Assembly: GCA_028284605.1 (NCBI GenBank)
Contig: JANQRL010000047.1
Span: 124,001 to 188,000, forward strand
DNA: 64,000 nucleotides
Direction of reading: 5' to 3'
Source: Paracoccaceae bacterium
GTDB taxonomy: Bacteria > Pseudomonadota > Alphaproteobacteria > Rhodobacterales > Rhodobacteraceae
Position 1 is the first letter of the stretch. Each line of letters opens with the position of its first letter. The position numbers and the translations under genes are program-made. The notes beneath the pieces were generated by a model, which saw nothing but the letters and a program-made list of their open reading frames with translations, ran no database searches and was not told where the DNA came from. This document shows positions 9,073 to 18,127 of this stretch, in pieces.

Positions 9073-9218
9073 CGGAACGCGGGACGGCCCGTCGACGGGC
9101 CGTGGTCACGCGATCTCGAGATCGCGTCCCGCGCCGCGTCGACGCGGCGCGCCCCAGCGCCGCTTGCGGCGCTTCGACAAGGCGCGTCGACGCGCCTTCC
9201 CCCTGCGGTCCCGTTCCG
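9073..9218. repeat. cluster of five tandem palindromes between convergent genes
   Basis: Four perfect palindromes lie at 9084-9103 (centre GTCGAC), 9108-9127 (CTCGAG), 9130-9151 (GTCGAC) and 9179-9198 (GTCGAC). An 8-bp stem with a TT loop lies at 9156-9173. Their centres are 24, 23, 24 and 24 bp apart. An outer imperfect repeat (CGGAAC..CGGGAC at 9073-9085 against GTCCCGTTCCG at 9208-9218) could close the whole into a multi-armed structure. Position between two gene ends would suit a bidirectional terminator, but the array is far larger than needed. Confidence 0.85.
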
Positions 9219-9226
9219 GCCGAGGA

Positions 9227-9721
9227 TCAATCGTCGCGGAGCACCCGGCGCAGGTCGTCGCCTTCAAGGCGGAATTTGACGATGTGGTGCATCGGCTTGG
9301 CACCGAAGCTCTCGTAGAAGCGGATCGCGTCGGTGTTGTCGCCCCCGGTGGCCCATTCCAGCCGGTCGATGCCGAGATCGATGGCCTCTTGGGCGACCGC
9401 TTTCATCAGCCGGGCGCCGAGACCGGCGGAGCGGTGGGCCGCGGCAATGTAGATGTCCTTGAGGTAAAGCAGAGAGCCGGGGCCGTCGGAGGGGAAGAGG
9501 ACGGTGCTGGCGGCAAAGCCTGCGGGCGCAGCGCCGACGCGGGCGATCAGCACCCTGCAGCCGGGCAGCGCCTTCAACCTGTCGCCGACCTTGCGCGCCG
9601 TGTCGTCGGGGTCGGGGGTCCGGTCGGGGAAGTAGTGCCGCTCCATCTCGGCGAAGAGCAGGCCGAGGTCTGCGGCGTCGCGGTCGGGATCGGCGGTGGA
9701 GATGGTCAGGGTGTCGGGCAT
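9227..9721 (-). CDS. GNAT family N-acetyltransferase
   Basis: This 164-aa acetyltransferase has the acetyl-CoA loop AHRSAGLGARLM preceded by the strand LYLKDIYI. The C-terminal strand RFYESFGAKPM is typical of diamine/aminoglycoside-like GNATs. The substrate cannot be told. It is the last gene of a leftward group (ccmI, ruvX, DUF1289), separated from DUF1289 by 96 bases. Confidence 0.88.
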   Translation of the reverse strand: MPDTLTISTADPDRDAADLGLLFAEMERHYFPDRTPDPDDTARKVGDRLKALPGCRVLIARVGAAPAGFAASTVLFPSDGPGSLLYLKDIYIAAAHRSAGLGARLMKAVAQEAIDLGIDRLEWATGGDNTDAIRFYESFGAKPMHHIVKFRLEGDDLRRVLRDD

Positions 9722-9817
9722 CGCGGGTGAAATCGGCTGTCCGAGACTATCTATCTGCCCGGCGGCAGGGCGTCGATGGCACCCTTCAGCGGACCGGCCC
9801 GACCTCCGCCGCCCGCG

Positions 9818-10060
9818 CTATCCCAGCCGCGCCGCGCGGCCGCCGCGGCGCTTCTTCAGGCGCGGTGCGCGGTTGGGGAGGTCCTCCATCACCGCGCGGC
9901 GCGCTTCGGGGGTCAGCCGCGACCAGACGCCGATCTCCTCGATGGTGCGGTAGCAGCCGGTGCAGATGCGTTCGCCCGGGTGGATGACGCAGACATTGAT
10001 GCAGGGGCTCTCGATCTCGTCCCGCGCCCAGATGGCGGATTTGTCCTCTTGGTCGCTCAC
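9818..10060 (-). CDS. DUF1289 small Cys-motif protein
   Basis: This 80-aa protein has four cysteines, C20-x3-C24 and C33-x2-C36, within SPCINVCVIHPGERICTGC followed by YRTIEEI. This is the DUF1289 signature and probably binds a metal or cluster. The C-terminus is basic. It overlaps the ruvX stop by four bases, so the two are coupled. Function is unknown. A second DUF1289 protein is at 62145-62384. Confidence 0.88.
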   Translation of the reverse strand: MSDQEDKSAIWARDEIESPCINVCVIHPGERICTGCYRTIEEIGVWSRLTPEARRAVMEDLPNRAPRLKKRRGGRAARLG

Positions 10061-10533
10061 TCGCTCGCCCTCAGATGCCGGATCCGGTCCAACGCTCCCT
10101 GCAATATATAGCCCGCAGCGACATGGTCGATGACCTCGGCGCGACGTTTGCGTGTCGTATCCGCCTCAAGGAGTGCCCGTTCGGCGGCCACGGTTGAGAG
10201 TCGCTCGTCCCAGAAGCCGAGGGCCAGGTCCGTGCGCTGGGCGAGGTTGCGGGCGAACGCGCGGGTGGACTGGCAGCGGGGGCCTTCGGTGCCGTCCATA
10301 TTGCGGGGCAGGCCGAGGAGGAAGCCGGTGAGGTCACGGCCTTGCGCCAAAGCCAGAAGCGCGGCTGCATCCTCAGAGAATTTCTTCCGTTTCAGGGTGA
10401 TATGGGGCGTTGCTATTGTAAGGAGCCGGTCGGAGAGGGCGACACCGATGGTTTTGGTCCCGAGATCGAGTCCCGCGATGGCCCGGCCCGGCGCGAGGGC
10501 TGCGGCGAAACCCGCGATCTCCTCGAAGATCAC
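10057..10533 (-). CDS. ruvX: RuvX/YqgF family putative pre-16S rRNA nuclease
   Basis: This 158-aa RNase H-fold protein has GLDLGTKTIGVA, LGLPRNMDGTEGP, DERLSTVAA and a terminal IDHVAAGYIL. The acidic catalytic residues are in the first, third and last of these. YqgF proteins are linked to 16S rRNA 5' maturation and were earlier called Holliday junction resolvases. It overlaps ccmI upstream and DUF1289 downstream by four bases each. Confidence 0.93.
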   Translation of the reverse strand: MIFEEIAGFAAALAPGRAIAGLDLGTKTIGVALSDRLLTIATPHITLKRKKFSEDAAALLALAQGRDLTGFLLGLPRNMDGTEGPRCQSTRAFARNLAQRTDLALGFWDERLSTVAAERALLEADTTRKRRAEVIDHVAAGYILQGALDRIRHLRASE

Positions 10534-11762
10534 GGACCCGTAAGCCCGGTGCGGCCCGCCGCATCCTCGATCAGCGCGAGATCGTCGGCGCGTCCGGCGA
10601 AACGGGTGCGGGCCTCGGTCAGGATCGACCGCGCCCGGCCCTCATCGCCCAGCACCGCCAGCGCGCCGATCAGCCGGGCCCAGTCGCTCGCGGGGCCGCC
10701 ATCGGTGGCGAGCCGCGCTTCGAGGCCCTCGACCATGCCGCGGATCATCTGTTCGCGCGCTTCGGGGTCCATCTCCTCGGCCGCCGCCATATCCTCGGCG
10801 GTGGGCCCGCGTTCGGGCGGCAACTGGTACTCGACGCCGGCGCGGAAGGCGGCCTGTTCGATCAGGCCGCGCGCCAGCCGGACATGGGGGATGCCGGCGT
10901 GGCCGTCCTCGATCACGCCGCGCCAGAGGCGGAAGGCGATGTCGGGGCGGTCGGTTTCCAGGTAGAGCAGGCCCAGGTAGTAACGGGCGGCGAAGCTGCG
11001 GGGGTTTTCCTCCAGGAGGCCGAGCAGGATTGCCTCGGCCTCGGGCGAGACGAAACCGCCCGCGCTGGCGACCATGAGGTCGGCAAGGCGTTCGCGTTCG
11101 AGGACATCCCCGGGCGGGGCGGTCAGCGCGACCACCCGTTCCTGCGCGGTGAGCGCCGCCGCGAAATTGCCGAGCGCCGCCTCGTGCTGCGCCAGAAGCT
11201 GCCAGCCGCGCAACTCATCGGGCCGCGTCGGCATCACCTCGCGGAGCTGCGCCACCATGTCGAGGTAGTCCTGCGGCAGATCGGCGGTGGGCGGCGGGGG
11301 CGAGAGCGTGGCCCAGGTCGCCATCGCCTCTTCCTGGGAGGGGCGGGTTTCGCGGGCCTCCGCACTGGCCTCGATCCGGGCCTGGAGCGGGATGTCGGGG
11401 TAGGGGCCCGAGGCATCCACCGCCCCGATCTCTGAGTAGAGCCAGCCGCCGCCGCCGAGGATCAGGACCGCCGTGACCGCCGCGACGCCGGTTGTCAGCC
11501 CTCGGGGCGCGTCGCCGACCTGGGTCGGCGCGGCCTTGTCGGCGGCGAGGAGGCGCCGGGCGATCTCGGTCCGGGCGCGTTCGGCCTCTTCGGCGTCTAG
11601 GACGCCGCGCGCCAGGTCGCGGTCGACTTCCGCCAGTTGCGCCTTGTAGATCTCCACCTCGGTCTGCGGCAGTTCGCGCTCCGCCCCGCCGCGCAGAAGC
11701 GGCAGAATGAGCGAACCGGCGACCAGGAGCGCCAGGATACCGCAGATGATCCAGAACAGCAT
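10530..11762 (-). CDS. ccmI: cytochrome c maturation protein CcmI (CycH)
   Basis: This 410-aa protein chaperones apocytochrome c to the haem ligation complex. It has an N-terminal membrane helix (residues 2-22), the typical cytoplasmic stretch EVEIYKAQLAEVDRD, a second helix near residue 95 and a periplasmic TPR-like C-terminal domain. It heads the ccmI-ruvX-DUF1289 group. The other ccm genes are about 41 kb away at 52.9-55.8 kb. The promoter must lie in the 172-base divergent gap shared with soxB. Confidence 0.93.
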   Translation of the reverse strand: MLFWIICGILALLVAGSLILPLLRGGAERELPQTEVEIYKAQLAEVDRDLARGVLDAEEAERARTEIARRLLAADKAAPTQVGDAPRGLTTGVAAVTAVLILGGGGWLYSEIGAVDASGPYPDIPLQARIEASAEARETRPSQEEAMATWATLSPPPPTADLPQDYLDMVAQLREVMPTRPDELRGWQLLAQHEAALGNFAAALTAQERVVALTAPPGDVLERERLADLMVASAGGFVSPEAEAILLGLLEENPRSFAARYYLGLLYLETDRPDIAFRLWRGVIEDGHAGIPHVRLARGLIEQAAFRAGVEYQLPPERGPTAEDMAAAEEMDPEAREQMIRGMVEGLEARLATDGGPASDWARLIGALAVLGDEGRARSILTEARTRFAGRADDLALIEDAAGRTGLTGP

Positions 11763-11934
11763 GGAACCTCCCTAACGGGCCTCATCTAATCCGGCAGGCC
11801 CCCGGAAAAAAGGGAGAAAGGTCGCGCGGGGCCTCCATGTCGCATTTTCGGCGCCAAGCGCCGCCCGCAGTATCCTCGCCGGGCCGATCCTCGGCCAGAA
11901 CGTCTCAAGCCCTCTGAAAGGTCCCGCCCGGCCC

Positions 11935-13179
11935 ATGAAACGCTATTCCGCCTTTGCCATCGCCCGCGAGGCGATCCGCGGCCATCTCGGCTGGGAACGG
12001 GCCTGGGCGAACCCGGAGCCGCGGGAGCGCTACGACGTGATCATCGTGGGCGCCGGCGGGCACGGGCTCGCCACGGCCTATTACCTCGGCAAGAACCACG
12101 GGATCACCAATGTCGCGGTGCTGGAAAAGGGCTGGCTCGGCGGCGGCAATACGGGCCGGAACACGACGATCATCCGGTCGAACTACCTTCAGGACCCGTC
12201 GGCGGCGATCTATGAGAAGGCGCGCAGTCTTTACGAGACGCTGAGCCAGGACCTGAACTACAACGTGATGTTCAGCCCGCGCGGCGTGATGATGCTGGCG
12301 CAGACCGAGCATGAGGTGCGGGGCTATAAGCGGACGGCGCACGCGAACGCGCTTCAGGGGGTGTCGACGGAGTATATCGGGCCGGAGCGGGTCAAGGAGC
12401 TGTGCCCGATCATCCGCATCGAGGGGCCGCGCTATCCGGTGCTCGGCGCGCTCTGGCAGCCGCGCGGCGGGACGGCGCGGCACGATGCGGTGGCCTGGGG
12501 GCTGGCGCGGGCCTGTTCCGATATGGGGATGCATATCCTCCAGAAATGCGCGGTGACCGGCGTGCGCCGGGCCGGGGACCGGGTGGTGGGGGTGGAGACG
12601 ACGCGCGGCCCGATCGGCTGCGATAAGCTCGGCGTCGTCGTGGCGGGGCATTCGGGCGTGCTGGCCGACATGGCGGGGTTCCGGCTGCCCATCGAGTCGG
12701 TGGCCTTGCAGGCGCTTGTCTCCGAGCCGATCAAGCCCTGCATGGACGTGGTCGTCATGGCCAACACCGTCCACGGCTATATGAGCCAGTCCGACAAGGG
12801 CGAGATGGTGATCGGCGGCGGCGCGGACGGGTATAACAACTACACCCAGCGCGGCTCGTTCCATCATATCGAAGAGACCGTGCGGGCGCTGATCGAGACC
12901 TTCCCGATGCTCTCGCGGCTGAAGATGCTGCGGCAATGGGGCGGGATCGTGGACATGACCGGGGACCGCTCGCCGATCCTGTCGAAGACGCCGGTCGAGG
13001 GGGTGTTCATCAATTGCGGCTGGGGCACCGGCGGGTTCAAGGCGATCCCGGGCTCGGGCTGGGCGATGGCGGAGCTGATGGCGACGGGCGCTTCGCCGCT
13101 GGCCGATCCGTTCTCGCTCGGGCGGTTCCGGGAGGGGCGGTTCATTGATGAGAGCGTGGCGGCGGGGGTGGCGCATTGA
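11935..13179 (+). CDS. soxB: sarcosine oxidase subunit beta
   Basis: This 414-aa flavoprotein subunit of heterotetrameric sarcosine oxidase converts sarcosine to glycine plus formaldehyde. The FAD-binding motif VGAGGHG is at residues 38-44, followed by EKGWLGGGNTGRNTTIIRS and ending with NCGWGTGGFKAIPGSG. An AAAGG site lies about ten bases upstream of the ATG. The TGATG overlap with the next ORF starts the operon soxB-orf-orf-orf-soxD-soxA-soxG. Confidence 0.95.
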   Translation: MKRYSAFAIAREAIRGHLGWERAWANPEPRERYDVIIVGAGGHGLATAYYLGKNHGITNVAVLEKGWLGGGNTGRNTTIIRSNYLQDPSAAIYEKARSLYETLSQDLNYNVMFSPRGVMMLAQTEHEVRGYKRTAHANALQGVSTEYIGPERVKELCPIIRIEGPRYPVLGALWQPRGGTARHDAVAWGLARACSDMGMHILQKCAVTGVRRAGDRVVGVETTRGPIGCDKLGVVVAGHSGVLADMAGFRLPIESVALQALVSEPIKPCMDVVVMANTVHGYMSQSDKGEMVIGGGADGYNNYTQRGSFHHIEETVRALIETFPMLSRLKMLRQWGGIVDMTGDRSPILSKTPVEGVFINCGWGTGGFKAIPGSGWAMAELMATGASPLADPFSLGRFREGRFIDESVAAGVAH

Positions 13180-14057
13180 TGTTTGAGCGTCTGAAGCTCT
13201 TCTTGGAGGCGATGCGGCAGACGCGGGCGCTGCGACAGGGCCGGATCAGCGAGGCCGAGATGGCCGATGCGATGACGCGCAAGGTTGTCGAGCTTGCCGG
13301 TGAGGACCCGGATCGCTGGATGCCGAAGATCGACCTCTCTCAGTCCGCGCTCGAGGCGCTTTACGACCCTAGCACCGACGCCCTCTATCCGGAGAGCTTC
13401 ACGCTCGGCCCCGATGACGTGCGGCTGATCCGCCGGATGCGGCTGGGCTGGAACGGGACCGAGACCGGGGCGGTCCAGCAGGACCCCAAACGCCCCTTCG
13501 CGGGGGCCGGCACGCTGGACCTTTTGGCCGAAGCGCTGGGCCCTGAGGCGGGGGAGGAGGCCAACGTCGCCTTCCTCCATCAGCGCCCCGCTGCTCTGCG
13601 CGCCTTCTGCCATTCCGCCGCGCTCGACCCCGGGCGCTACCGGATCGGCAATCTCGATTACGTGGCGGTGGAGGCGGAACTCGGATGGACCCGGGATTGG
13701 CCGGACGGCATCGGGCTCACGCCGGAGATGGAGATCGAGGTCACCGCCGACGACATCGCGCTGGTGCGCAACGCGCAGTGGCAATGGCCGGACGAGGATG
13801 ACATGCACCGGGCCTTCGAGGCGGGCGAGGTGGCGGGCCCCACGGTCGATCCGAAGCGGCCCTATGGCGACATGTCCTTCTTCGACCTCGACGTTCATCG
13901 CATCCTCGGCTGGCCGGTGGAGGCCCGGACCGAGGAGGGCTATGTCGAGGTCACCGACGCGCAGAGCGACGAGGTTGCGCGCCTGCATTTCCGCCAGCTC
14001 TGCGTGATGCAGGCTTTCCTCGAACAGGCCCGGCATCCGGTGGAGGCGGCGCAGTGA
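13179..14057 (+). CDS. uncharacterised protein in the sarcosine oxidase operon
   Basis: This 292-aa soluble acidic protein has no recognised domain. The ATG at 13179 overlaps the soxB stop by one base, so it is translated with the sox genes; a TTG three bases earlier is also in frame. It contains Trp-rich segments (RMRLGWNGTETGAVQQ, NAQWQWPDEDDMHRAF) and no signal peptide. Its place between soxB and soxD suggests an accessory or assembly role, which is inference. Confidence 0.8.
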   Translation: MFERLKLFLEAMRQTRALRQGRISEAEMADAMTRKVVELAGEDPDRWMPKIDLSQSALEALYDPSTDALYPESFTLGPDDVRLIRRMRLGWNGTETGAVQQDPKRPFAGAGTLDLLAEALGPEAGEEANVAFLHQRPAALRAFCHSAALDPGRYRIGNLDYVAVEAELGWTRDWPDGIGLTPEMEIEVTADDIALVRNAQWQWPDEDDMHRAFEAGEVAGPTVDPKRPYGDMSFFDLDVHRILGWPVEARTEEGYVEVTDAQSDEVARLHFRQLCVMQAFLEQARHPVEAAQ

Positions 14058-14365
14058 CGCCGGGGGAACGACGATGGTTTTTGCTCAACGCCCTGCCGCT
14101 TCTCTTTCTGATCGCCAATCTGGCGGTCTGGTGGTGGGCCACGCCCGCGGGCTTTCAGCGCTTTGGCTCGGTGGGCGTGGCCGTGGCGGTGCTGATGTTC
14201 GGCTTCGACCGGGTCAGCCGGATGAAGCGCGGGCGGTCGCTGCGCCGCATGGACGATCTGATGCTGGCGGAGATCGGTCTGGTCGTGCTCAGCACCCTGC
14301 AATGGGGCTATGGCGATCTCTTTCATTGCTGGTCTCACGGCAGCGGTTGGCGGACCTGCGAATGA
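14054..14365 (+). CDS. small membrane protein in the sarcosine oxidase operon
   Basis: This 103-aa protein starts at a GTG that overlaps the upstream stop (GTGA). Two hydrophobic helices lie near residues 8-28 and 36-51 and a weaker one near 75-88. Between them is a basic loop (SRMKRGRSLRR). It is unrecognised. Coupling to the previous gene argues that it is real. Confidence 0.6.
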   Translation: MTPGERRWFLLNALPLLFLIANLAVWWWATPAGFQRFGSVGVAVAVLMFGFDRVSRMKRGRSLRRMDDLMLAEIGLVVLSTLQWGYGDLFHCWSHGSGWRTCE

Positions 14366-14525
14366 TCCGTCCCCGCAGGCCCCGCCCCGCCGTTCTGGCG
14401 ACGGCCCGCTCAGGCGGAGCGGCTCAAACGGCCGAGGCTGGCCCAATCCGTCCGGGGATTTCCGCCGATCTTGAGCGCGGCCCCGGCGTTGCCCGATGGT
14501 TCTTCCGCTCAAAGGAGGACCAGCC

Positions 14526-14717
14526 ATGGCCGAATTCACAACGAAGACGACCCGTTCCGGCGCCGGCAGCTTCGGTGTCCTTGTCATCGCCGGGATCATC
14601 GTGCTGGGGATCGCCTATCTCGTCGCGACCGCCGGCGGTCCGGCGGAGAATGCCGTCCCCGTGCCGGCTGACGCGGCCCCAGCCGACCCACTGCCGGCGG
14701 TGCCTGGCGCCGAATAG
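14526..14717 (+). CDS. small single-span membrane protein
   Basis: This 63-aa protein starts at the ATG at 14526 behind a strong AAAGGAGG site. One membrane helix (about residues 15-33, FGVLVIAGIIVLGIAYLVA) is followed by a Pro/Ala-rich acidic tail outside the membrane. It is unrecognised; the ribosome site and operon position support expression. Confidence 0.6.
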   Translation: MAEFTTKTTRSGAGSFGVLVIAGIIVLGIAYLVATAGGPAENAVPVPADAAPADPLPAVPGAE

Positions 14718-14786
14718 GACCACGCCTTCCCGGGACGGGTGCTTCGCGGCGCCCGTCCCCGCAGGGCGCGCGGCAGGGGGCAGGCC

Positions 14787-15119
14787 ATGCTGACGCTGAC
14801 CTGCCCCTATTGCGGTGTGGCAGCCTGCGAGACCGAGCTGGCCCCGGGCGGCGAGGCGCATCTGGAGCGGTTCGGGCCGGGGAGTTCGGATGCGGATTTC
14901 GAAGCCTACCTGTTCCTGCGCCAGAACCCCCATGGCGTGCATATCGAGCGCTGGCGCCACGCGATGGGCTGCGGCAAGTGGTTCCACGCGGTGCGCGACA
15001 CGGTGACGATGGAAGTCTTTGGGACCTATCCGGCCCAGACCTACGGGCCGCCCGAGGAGATCGTCGCGAAGGTCCGGGAGCGGCACCCGGACTGGCAGGT
15101 GCCGGAGGGCGGGGCATGA
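14787..15119 (+). CDS. soxD: sarcosine oxidase subunit delta
   Basis: This 110-aa zinc-containing delta subunit has CPYCG at residues 6-10. The histidine and cysteine of RWRHAMGCGKWFHAVRDT probably complete the zinc site. The ATG at 14787 follows AGGGGGCAGG. Its stop overlaps the soxA start by four bases. Confidence 0.93.
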   Translation: MLTLTCPYCGVAACETELAPGGEAHLERFGPGSSDADFEAYLFLRQNPHGVHIERWRHAMGCGKWFHAVRDTVTMEVFGTYPAQTYGPPEEIVAKVRERHPDWQVPEGGA

Positions 15120-18100
15120 GCAGCCGTCTCTCCCATGGCGGGCGCTTCACCAACCCGTCGAAGCGCCTCGAATTCCGCTTTAACGGCAAGCGGTTGCAGG
15201 GGGTGGAGGGGGATACCCTGGCCTCCGCTTTGCTGGCCAACGGGCAGATGCTGGTCGGGCGGTCCTTCAAGTATCACCGGCCCCGGGGGATCGTGGCTTC
15301 CGGGCCTGAAGAGCCCAACGCACTGGTCAATCTCGGCGCCGGCGCGCGGTTCGAGCCGAACCAGCGGGCGACCACGACGGAATTGTTCGACGGGCTGGTG
15401 GCGCGGTCGCAGAACCACTGGCCGAGCCTTGAATTCGATGTGGGTGTGATCAATGCCCGGCTCTCGCGTTTCCTGCCCGCGGGCTTCTACTACAAGATGT
15501 TCATCCATCCGCGCCCGCTCTGGAAGCACCTCTACGAGCCGTTTATCCGGCAATCGGCGGGGCTCGGCCAGGCGCCGAAAGAGCCGGATGCGGATGGCTA
15601 TGAGCATCTCTATGCCCATGTCGATGTGCTGGTCGTGGGCGGCGGCATCGCCGGGCTTCAGGCGGCTCTGGCGGCGGGCCGCGCCGGGGCGGAGGTGCTG
15701 CTGATCGAGCAGAGCCCCCATTGGGGCGGGCGGGCGCCGGTGGACGGGGTGATGATCGACGGCGAAGAGGCCGGGGATTGGGTGAATGACGCCCTGCAAG
15801 CCCTTGGTAAGATGACGAATGTCACGCTCCGCGACCGCTGCATGGGGGCCGGGATCTATGACCACGGCTATGTGCTCTGCTACGAGCGGCTGACGGACCA
15901 TGACCCCGATGCGGAGGGCCCCCGGCACCGGCTCTGGCGGGTCCGCACGGGGCGGGTGGTGACGGCCACGGGGGCCATCGAGCGGCCCCTGAGCTTTGCC
16001 GGGAACGATCTGCCGGGCGTGATGCTGGCCTCCGCCGTGCGCGACTACATCGTGAATTATGGGGTCAGCCCCGGCGACCGCACAGTGCTGGTGACGAACA
16101 ACGACGACGCCTACCGCACGGCGCTGGCGGTTCACGAGGCAGGGCTGACGGTTTCGGGGATCGTCGATGCCCGGGCCGCGCCCGAGGGGCCGCTGGTGCA
16201 GGCCGCGCAGGAGGCGGGGATCGCGATTCATGCGGGCCGGGCGGTGGCCAAGGTCAAGGGGATGCGCCGGGTGACCGGGGTCGCGCTTTCGGCCCAGGCC
16301 GGCGAGGGGGCGGTGCTGGCCGAGATCCCCTGCGATGTGGTGGCGATGTCGGGGGGCTGGTCGCCGGTCGTGCATCTCTGGTCCCATGCCGGCGGCAAGC
16401 TGATCTGGGACGATGCCAGCGCCGCCTTCCGCCCGGACGCTGCGCGCGCGCCGACAGGCGCGGACGGGGCGGGGTTTGTGATCGCCTCGGGTTGCGCCAA
16501 CGGCGCGTTCGAGGCGTCTGCCGTCCTGGCCGATGCCTTCGAGGCGGGCGCCCGCGCCGCCGCTGAGGTCGGGGCGACCGGCGATCCGGGGAAGGCCGCC
16601 ACGGCGGAGGCTCCGGAGGAGGAGCCGCTGCAACCGGTCTGGATGATGCCGGAGGGGGCGTCGGCGGCGCTCCGGCGCAAGGCCTGGCTCGACTATCAGA
16701 ACGATGTGAAGGTCTCGGACGTGGAACTGGCCGCCCGCGAAGGCTTCGAGAGCGTCGAACACACCAAGCGCTACACCACGCTCGGGATGGCGACGGATCA
16801 GGGGAAGCTCAGCAATATCAACGGTCTTGCGGTGCTGTCACAGGCGCTCGGCGAGGACATTCCGAATGTCGGCACCACGACGTTCCGGCCGCCCTATACG
16901 CCGATCTCCATGGGGGCCATTGGCGGGGAGGCGCGGGGCGAGTTGTTCCAGCCGCTGCGCCGCACGCCGATCCATGGCTGGCACGAGGCGCATGGCGCCC
17001 ATTGGGAGCCGGTGGGCCATTGGCGGCGGCCCTATTGCTTCCCGCGCGACGGCGAGAGCGTCGCGGACGCGGTGACCCGGGAAATCCGGCAGACGCGGGA
17101 CAGTCTCGGCCTGCTCGATGCCTCGACCCTGGGCAAGATCCTCGTCCAGGGGCCCGATGCGGGGCGGTTCCTGGATATGCTCTACACCAACATGATGTCG
17201 AGCCTGAAACCCGGGCGCTGCCGCTATGGCCTCATGTGCTCCGAGAACGGGTTCCTGATCGATGACGGCGTGGTGGCGCGGCTCTCGGACGATGCCTTTC
17301 TCTGTCACACCACGACCGGCGGGGCGGATCGGATCCACGGGCATATGGAGGAATGGCTCCAGACCGAATGGTGGGACTGGAAGGTCTGGACCGTGAACCT
17401 GACCGAGCAGTACGCCCAGATCGCGGTGGTGGGTCCGAATGCGCGGAAGGCGCTCGAAAAACTCGGCGGCATGGATGTGAGCGCCGAGGCGCTGAGCTTC
17501 ATGGGCTGGGCCGAGGGGGAGCTGGGCGGTATCCCGGCGCGGGTGTTCCGGATTTCCTTCTCCGGGGAGCTGAGTTTTGAGATCGCGGTGCCGGCGGGGC
17601 GGGGGCTGGAGTTCTGGGAAAGGCTTCTGGAGGCCGGCGCGGAATTCGGCGTGATGCCCTACGGGACCGAGGCGCTTCATGTGATGCGGGCCGAGAAAGG
17701 CTTCATCATGATCGGGGACGAGACCGACGGGACGGTGATCCCGCAGGATCTCGGGCTCCATTGGGCGATCTCGAAGAAGAAGGACGATTTTCTGGGCAAG
17801 CGCGCGCAGGAACGGTCACACATGACCGACCCTGCGCGGTGGCGGCTCGTCGGGCTCGAGACGGTCGACGGCTCCGTCCTGCCGGACGGCGCCTATGCCG
17901 TTGCGGAGGGGCTGAATGCGACCGGGCAGAGGAATGTGCAGGGGCGGGTGACCTCGACCTATTATTCGCCGACGCTCGACAGGGGGATTGCCATGGGCCT
18001 CGTCCTGAACGGGCCGGACCGGATCGGCGAGGTGATCGCGTTCCCCACGATCGGCGGGGCGCCGGTGGCGGCGCGGATCGTCAATCCGGTTTTCTACGAT

Positions 18101-18127
18101 CCCGACGGGGAGAAGCAGAATGTCTGA
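15116..18127 (+). CDS. soxA: sarcosine oxidase subunit alpha
   Basis: This 1003-aa subunit has the usual TSOX alpha size. Residues 1-100 form a ferredoxin-like domain without cluster cysteines. A dinucleotide-binding motif (GGGIAG, 175-180) begins the NAD-binding half. The C-terminal 400 residues are a GcvT-like folate-binding domain (AEKGFIMIGDETDG), where formaldehyde is passed to tetrahydrofolate. The start lies in the soxD stop, and the last eight bases overlap soxG. Confidence 0.95.
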   Translation: MSSRLSHGGRFTNPSKRLEFRFNGKRLQGVEGDTLASALLANGQMLVGRSFKYHRPRGIVASGPEEPNALVNLGAGARFEPNQRATTTELFDGLVARSQNHWPSLEFDVGVINARLSRFLPAGFYYKMFIHPRPLWKHLYEPFIRQSAGLGQAPKEPDADGYEHLYAHVDVLVVGGGIAGLQAALAAGRAGAEVLLIEQSPHWGGRAPVDGVMIDGEEAGDWVNDALQALGKMTNVTLRDRCMGAGIYDHGYVLCYERLTDHDPDAEGPRHRLWRVRTGRVVTATGAIERPLSFAGNDLPGVMLASAVRDYIVNYGVSPGDRTVLVTNNDDAYRTALAVHEAGLTVSGIVDARAAPEGPLVQAAQEAGIAIHAGRAVAKVKGMRRVTGVALSAQAGEGAVLAEIPCDVVAMSGGWSPVVHLWSHAGGKLIWDDASAAFRPDAARAPTGADGAGFVIASGCANGAFEASAVLADAFEAGARAAAEVGATGDPGKAATAEAPEEEPLQPVWMMPEGASAALRRKAWLDYQNDVKVSDVELAAREGFESVEHTKRYTTLGMATDQGKLSNINGLAVLSQALGEDIPNVGTTTFRPPYTPISMGAIGGEARGELFQPLRRTPIHGWHEAHGAHWEPVGHWRRPYCFPRDGESVADAVTREIRQTRDSLGLLDASTLGKILVQGPDAGRFLDMLYTNMMSSLKPGRCRYGLMCSENGFLIDDGVVARLSDDAFLCHTTTGGADRIHGHMEEWLQTEWWDWKVWTVNLTEQYAQIAVVGPNARKALEKLGGMDVSAEALSFMGWAEGELGGIPARVFRISFSGELSFEIAVPAGRGLEFWERLLEAGAEFGVMPYGTEALHVMRAEKGFIMIGDETDGTVIPQDLGLHWAISKKKDDFLGKRAQERSHMTDPARWRLVGLETVDGSVLPDGAYAVAEGLNATGQRNVQGRVTSTYYSPTLDRGIAMGLVLNGPDRIGEVIAFPTIGGAPVAARIVNPVFYDPDGEKQNV

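Noticed and set aside
9073-9218. tRNA or transposon end
   Set aside because: No anticodon arm or acceptor CCA-like end is present, and there is no transposase or target duplication.
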